A stretch of DNA of 8,523 bases from Planctomycetaceae bacterium (GTDB lineage Bacteria > Planctomycetota > Planctomycetia > Pirellulales > Pirellulaceae): assembly GCA_007124535.1 (NCBI GenBank), contig SLEY01000487.1:1-8523 (forward strand), given 5' to 3'. The translations under genes and the position numbers were made by a program. The notes under the pieces were generated by a model. That model had not been told where the DNA came from. It saw only the letters and a program-made list of their open reading frames with translations, and made no database searches. Within the stretch, counting starts at the first letter, position 1. Every line of letters starts with the position of its first letter. Positions 6,401-8,523 of this stretch are shown one piece after another.

Positions 6401-8001
6401 GCGGGATCGTAGCATAGCTGCGCGAAGCTCGCCGGCAGCGTGTCCATGTACATTCCGTCGAATCCGTAGGCGCCGATCAGCTTGCGGCCCACCTCGCGCA
6501 TCTTCGCCTGCCACGGCTCGGTGGAGGGGCACATGCGGGCGTGGATGCTGTCGCGGAGGTTCCAATCGTAGGTGCGGCCGGCCGGACCCTTATACGCCGA
6601 CGCGTACCCCCCCTCACGCAGCCACGACTGCGACTGCATGTCCCAGATCGTGGCATTCGTGTACGGCAGCGGCCGCACGTCCATCTGCCGCGCGGCGCGC
6701 ACGCCTTCGAGCAGGTACGGCGTGGCGGGCAGGAACTCCGGATAGCGCCGGTCGAACGGCGACAGCGGAGAGCGGTAGTAGTGCGAGGCGATGGGCACGC
6801 GCAGCCAGTTCCGGTACGCGGCCCATTCCGGCAGCACCTTGGCCGGCTCGAAATAGAACTTCGCCCAGAAGCCGATCTTGCGGAACCACGGCGGCACCCA
6901 GCGGACCAGTTCGTCGCTGCCCGGCTGCGGGCGCTCGCCCGGCCAGGTGTCGATCGGGCCGCGCTGCATCCAAATCTGTTCGCGCGCCCAATCGTGGTAC
7001 CGCTCGGCCGCCTCGTGATAATCGCCGGTAAACGCCGCCACCACCGTGCGATAGGGAATCCGATAGTCCACCGGGCGCAACGCCTCGCGCCGCCCGAGCG
7101 GCCACTCCGGCAGTGGCGGGTAATGCTCGGCCCGCCAGGCCAGCAGCCCGGGCTCCGCGCCGGTGTCCCACGTGAACTGCTTCCGGTGCAACTGACCGTC
7201 CTCGACTGCCACGTACAGCCCGCTGGCGTCGCTGCGGTCGATCATCCAGCCCGATTCGGGCACCCAGCCCTCGGCCTCGGCCAGTTCCGGCTCGCGCGGC
7301 TCGGGCGTGCCCCAATAGGCCCAATACTGCATCGACAAGCGGCCCGGGTACACGAGCGACCGCTGCCCGCGGGCCCCCACGCCTGCCGGGACGCCGCCCT
7401 GGCCGACGTGCTGCAAGTCGTCTTCCGGCGCCATGTGGCCCGCCGGGTTCTGCACCAGCATGCCCATCACGTACGGCATCGCCATTTGCGCTTCCGGCAG
7501 CGGGCGCACCCCGTACATGCACGGAAAATCCACCTGCCACAGCGCGCCGGCCAGTTGGCCCGAGACGGCCAGGTCCCAATGCGTCTGCTCGCCGTCCGGC
7601 GCCGGCGCGATGCGAACCGTCACGTCGAGCGATCCCGCCAGTTCCTTGCGGGAGACGCCTTGCCACATCAGCACCAGTGCGCCGTCTTCCCGGTGATGGC
7701 CGGCGCCTTCCGCGTGGACCGGGGTCAACTCTCGCACGGCGCCGAACTCGTCGCGCACATGCAGGGTCCAAAGCCCGCGTTCGGTTTCTGCATCGGCGGG
7801 AGGCGGCGACAGGAAGTTCAGTCCATGCGCGCGGTGCGTCACCTCCGAAAGCGCATAGCCGGCCGCGGGATCGAATCGCAGCGTGACCGCCGGCGTCTGC
7901 AATTCCGCGCCCGGGGCGCCCGCGGGCATGGACATCAGAACGGCAAGCAGCAGGCCGGCAAACAAAGTCGCATCGAACGGGGGTTTTTCTCTCTCCGTCA
8001 T
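3484..8001 (-). CDS. Large secreted DUF6259-type TIM-barrel protein, putative glycoside hydrolase
   Basis: The 1,505-residue protein has an N-terminal signal peptide (hydrophobic core 11-25, likely cleavage after APGA at 32). It continues with a beta-rich domain (about 33-330, the kind that precedes many glycoside hydrolase barrels) and a TIM-barrel segment (about 370-690) resembling DUF6259. In the barrel, GFDGMYMD (513-520) looks like the end of a beta strand carrying a catalytic Asp (D520), and FFGECFNE (569-576) offers E572 or E576 as acid/base. YYGGEQPWP (595-603) and YGPYTFNFG (609-617) are further aromatic-rich blocks typical of sugar clefts. A beta domain follows to about 800, then a mixed region, a helical stretch (about 1000-1075, LAEVSGQFTALAEGL), a beta-sandwich like the NEW3/CARDB type (about 1181-1280, GGTGSFTVTLRNWSPEDLTI) and a last beta domain (about 1300-1500). 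The catalytic residues and the distant likeness to GH101/GH129/GH36-type barrels are inference; substrate is unknown. The start has only a weak GAAG upstream but is the only one giving a full signal peptide. It has no operon partner here: the neighbour on the left is convergent, that on the right divergent. It is intact, with no frameshift seen. Confidence 0.85.
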   Translation of the reverse strand: MTEREKPPFDATLFAGLLLAVLMSMPAGAPGAELQTPAVTLRFDPAAGYALSEVTHRAHGLNFLSPPPADAETERGLWTLHVRDEFGAVRELTPVHAEGAGHHREDGALVLMWQGVSRKELAGSLDVTVRIAPAPDGEQTHWDLAVSGQLAGALWQVDFPCMYGVRPLPEAQMAMPYVMGMLVQNPAGHMAPEDDLQHVGQGGVPAGVGARGQRSLVYPGRLSMQYWAYWGTPEPREPELAEAEGWVPESGWMIDRSDASGLYVAVEDGQLHRKQFTWDTGAEPGLLAWRAEHYPPLPEWPLGRREALRPVDYRIPYRTVVAAFTGDYHEAAERYHDWAREQIWMQRGPIDTWPGERPQPGSDELVRWVPPWFRKIGFWAKFYFEPAKVLPEWAAYRNWLRVPIASHYYRSPLSPFDRRYPEFLPATPYLLEGVRAARQMDVRPLPYTNATIWDMQSQSWLREGGYASAYKGPAGRTYDWNLRDSIHARMCPSTEPWQAKMREVGRKLIGAYGFDGMYMDTLPASFAQLCYDPAHDHSPHGGNYVGHGNRELMERLRADARRYRPEAAFFGECFNEYLIDVMDGFLTLDLSRARYYGGEQPWPLMATVYGPYTFNFGSDARLRGMKPEHFALLYGRQVVWGTQPLHSDLIPELPAAGDVNSEIFREYTQAYYTAGKRFLAGGRWRRIAVRPPEGWPAATGLELVAPGHVFRYRSMFGGRNQRIWSGPAILASAWERGGDLGIVLANITGAEQSAVLHWDAARPGLDPQARLLRLWPADPVQLGPANGEHELTIPPWGVLILAGSKDVAETLRHVAPLLETNFELAAAEQGEFPAVEGAGLALWACSDAVMENALADGALQGAFHRYRSDGKLVPCVGEQAEVRGPRAEGHGLPREADRQPFLLARRLPHRLTKGRSARVLAGDARYLLAEVDAGARLEFAEPGLVVATDVATGEVVRDLDEPVTADLALPARDGGRFLVGYAAPQAPGDHPAGCYGDAELWACVRPLAEAWARLPAAPPAERSQRLAEVSGQFTALAEGLDDIPELLEPGGPLRELHSQIQALVRARLGATLHAFGAHRWLIPGRTKPLRFALLGDAARTGDRAPLRLRAIGSWRDGLGETTDPREAEPGRFVAAVRLDDGFYVERVVPVMAVQGLESDGRHFELTEFVPLEANRPVELDAPLEPLDLVAGGTGSFTVTLRNWSPEDLTITLAGEGPSGWRVEPVVSVLKAPALSDTEAEFRVIAAEDASTADYRFGFTARYAEGTDTELLAELAANVFGRFIPLNDETPDAPAEERETARVRGRQVYAAYVRAGEAFEAELRSVPIRSDWVTAMRYRLMGPTGKELAAGEIGLGETQRLNLPVDVAGAHYLHVHTGEQDRATARVTMAAPGNAQLATGTSPLTLFQSSVTRYFYVPAGAAAFRVGVRPHVRPVGLTVTSPEGRRAVSGEYPSQGEIEIAVRPEEAGRVWQLRIEPGYQASLWLAGEAFPYLSLSPARVLRPGGQ

Positions 8002-8146
8002 GATTCTTCACTTCACACACAGGTCCTATTGTCAGCATCGTCGGAGGATGCCATTTCTTCAGCCTACCACAATTCTCAAGACCGCGACACCTCGACTTTC
8101 CGTTCGCGGCCGGCGATGGTTGAACTTGTGCGATTCTGCGACTAGG
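8002..8146. other. Upstream region of the DUF6259 gene
   Basis: This stretch lies before the minus-strand start at 8001 and must hold at least part of its promoter. Reading the minus strand I see a GACAAT about 35 nt before the start (near 8023-8028) but no matching -35 hexamer, so no promoter is called. No gene is supported. Confidence 0.4.
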
Positions 8147-8346
8147 ATGGCCGTTTGTACCTGGACTACGGAAGTGGACGGCGTCGCCCAGGTCCACTCG
8201 CTCGAACATTGGCCGCTGCTGGAAAACCCCTGGATGCGGCAGATAGCCGGCGGCGACATTCTCGACATCCGCAACGGCTCGGCACGCCGAACATCGATTT
8301 TTCGCAGTGGCAGGTCAGCACGCCGCACGACCACCAGGAGCCATAA
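8147..8346 (+). pseudogene. Frameshifted remnant of an unidentified plus-strand gene
   Basis: From 8147 one frame reads with strong GC-rich third positions and a natural-looking composition, including VDGVAQVHSLEHWPLLENPW and MRQIAGGDILDIRNG to about 8279. It then turns Arg/Ser-rich. At the same place another frame becomes protein-like, GTPNIDFSQWQVSTPHDHQE, and ends at TAA 8344-8346. The simplest reading is the 3' end of an old gene with a single frameshift near 8270-8285. The ATG at 8147 has no ribosome site, so it is not taken as a true start, and the 5' part is missing. I do not recognise the family. A terminator-like hairpin 8 nt after the TAA supports a real gene end. Alternative: chance coding-like DNA in the promoter region between divergent genes. 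Confidence 0.35.
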
Positions 8347-8354
8347 GAATCATG

Positions 8355-8397
8355 CCGGAACAGCAAATGGTGTTTCAGGGAACACTTCCGGTTCTTT
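8355..8397 (+). terminator. Terminator-like compound hairpin
   Basis: CCGGAA (8355-8360) pairs with TTCCGG (8386-8391), and inside it GTGTT (8370-8374) pairs with AACAC (8381-8385) around TCAGGG. A 9-nt bulge lies on the left side. TTCTTT follows at 8392-8397. It begins 8 nt after the TAA at 8346, so it could end the remnant gene's transcript; the bulge and the short T run make it a weak intrinsic terminator. It could instead be a leader structure of the next gene. Confidence 0.35.
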
Positions 8398-8459
8398 GGC
8401 CATTTCGGGCGGTGAACGGCTTCCCGCCGTCGCCAACACAATCCGGCATTTCCACCTGA

Positions 8460-8467
8460 AAGGAGGT
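8460..8467 (+). promoter_or_regulatory. Strong ribosome binding site for the gene at 8476
   Basis: AAGGAGGT is a near-full match to the anti-Shine-Dalgarno sequence and sits 8 nt before the ATG at 8476. It is much stronger than the sites of the other genes here and is the main support for calling a gene start at the window edge. Confidence 0.75.
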
Positions 8468-8475
8468 TCGACGTC

Positions 8476-8523
8476 ATGCGCATCATCCTGTTCCCGCTTG
8501 CCGCATGCCTAGCTGCCTGGCTG
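8476..8523 (+). CDS. Start of an exported protein, truncated by window edge
   Basis: Only 16 codons are visible: MRIILFPLAACLAAWL. One basic residue followed by a hydrophobic run is the beginning of a signal peptide. LAAC at residues 8-11 resembles a lipobox but lies early for one, so a lipoprotein is possible, not likely. The AAGGAGGT 8 nt upstream supports the start. It is divergent from the DUF6259 gene, with about 470 bp between the two starts. Its function cannot be judged from this window. Confidence 0.6.
   Translation, partial: MRIILFPLAACLAAWL

Noticed and set aside
3484..8145. Long ORFs opposite or overlapping the DUF6259 gene (for example 6541-8145 plus, 6614-8209 minus, 5312-6565 minus)
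   Set aside because: They are shadows produced by GC-rich third codon positions. Their translations are Arg/Pro/Ala-rich with no domain pattern or ribosome sites, while the 3484-8001 frame has a signal peptide and clear fold motifs.
8120..8148. Possible sigma-70 promoter TTGAAC-17 nt-TAGGAT
   Set aside because: Each hexamer matches only 4 of 6 consensus bases, and it lies over 300 nt before the next credible plus-strand start; such matches are expected by chance.
1..8523. CRISPR arrays, tRNA or rRNA genes
   Set aside because: No regularly spaced direct repeats and no tRNA or rRNA signature sequence was found on either strand by reading.

Overview
The window (8,523 bp, GC-rich) looks like an accessory stretch of a planctomycete or related PVC-group chromosome. 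The evidence is the gene content: a secreted protein related to the alpha subunit of hydrazine synthase (HzsA-like, PD40/beta-propeller), a very large secreted TIM-barrel protein of the DUF6259 type, signal peptides on the main products, and long spacers with decayed mobile DNA. The taxonomic call is an inference from families, not from a marker gene.

Layout: (1) 1-282, minus strand: partial gene for a small cysteine-rich, zinc-ribbon-like protein running off the left edge. (2) 327-376: a strong rho-independent terminator on the plus strand with no plus-strand gene in front of it. (3) 377-744: gene-free leader. (4) 745-2487, plus strand: HzsA-like secreted beta-propeller protein. Its family-like sequence stops near residue 537, just where relatives usually have a haem-binding CxxCH; the last 43 codons are foreign. 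(5) 2388-2758: left end and decayed orfA of an IS3-family insertion sequence, with orfB and the right end missing. (6) 2759-3483: about 720 bp with no intact gene, frameshifted coding-like scraps on the minus strand, and a striking 30-bp palindrome. (7) 3484-8001, minus strand: 1,505-aa secreted DUF6259-type putative glycoside hydrolase, the only clearly intact large gene. (8) 8002-8475: spacer with a short frameshifted plus-strand coding remnant and a terminator-like hairpin just after its stop. (9) 8476-8523, plus strand: first 16 codons of a new exported protein behind a very strong Shine-Dalgarno sequence.

How the parts work together: the two main genes are convergent and separated by about 1 kb of mobile-element debris, so they do not form an operon. 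The HzsA-like gene was apparently cut off at its 3' end by the IS3 event and probably lacks its electron-transfer (cytochrome c) part. The DUF6259 protein is probably exported and may act on a polysaccharide or glycoconjugate. I see no CRISPR array, tRNA or rRNA, and no convincing new multi-gene system. The most interesting features are the truncation junction, the unexplained 30-bp palindrome, the orphan terminator, and the multidomain DUF6259 protein of unknown substrate.
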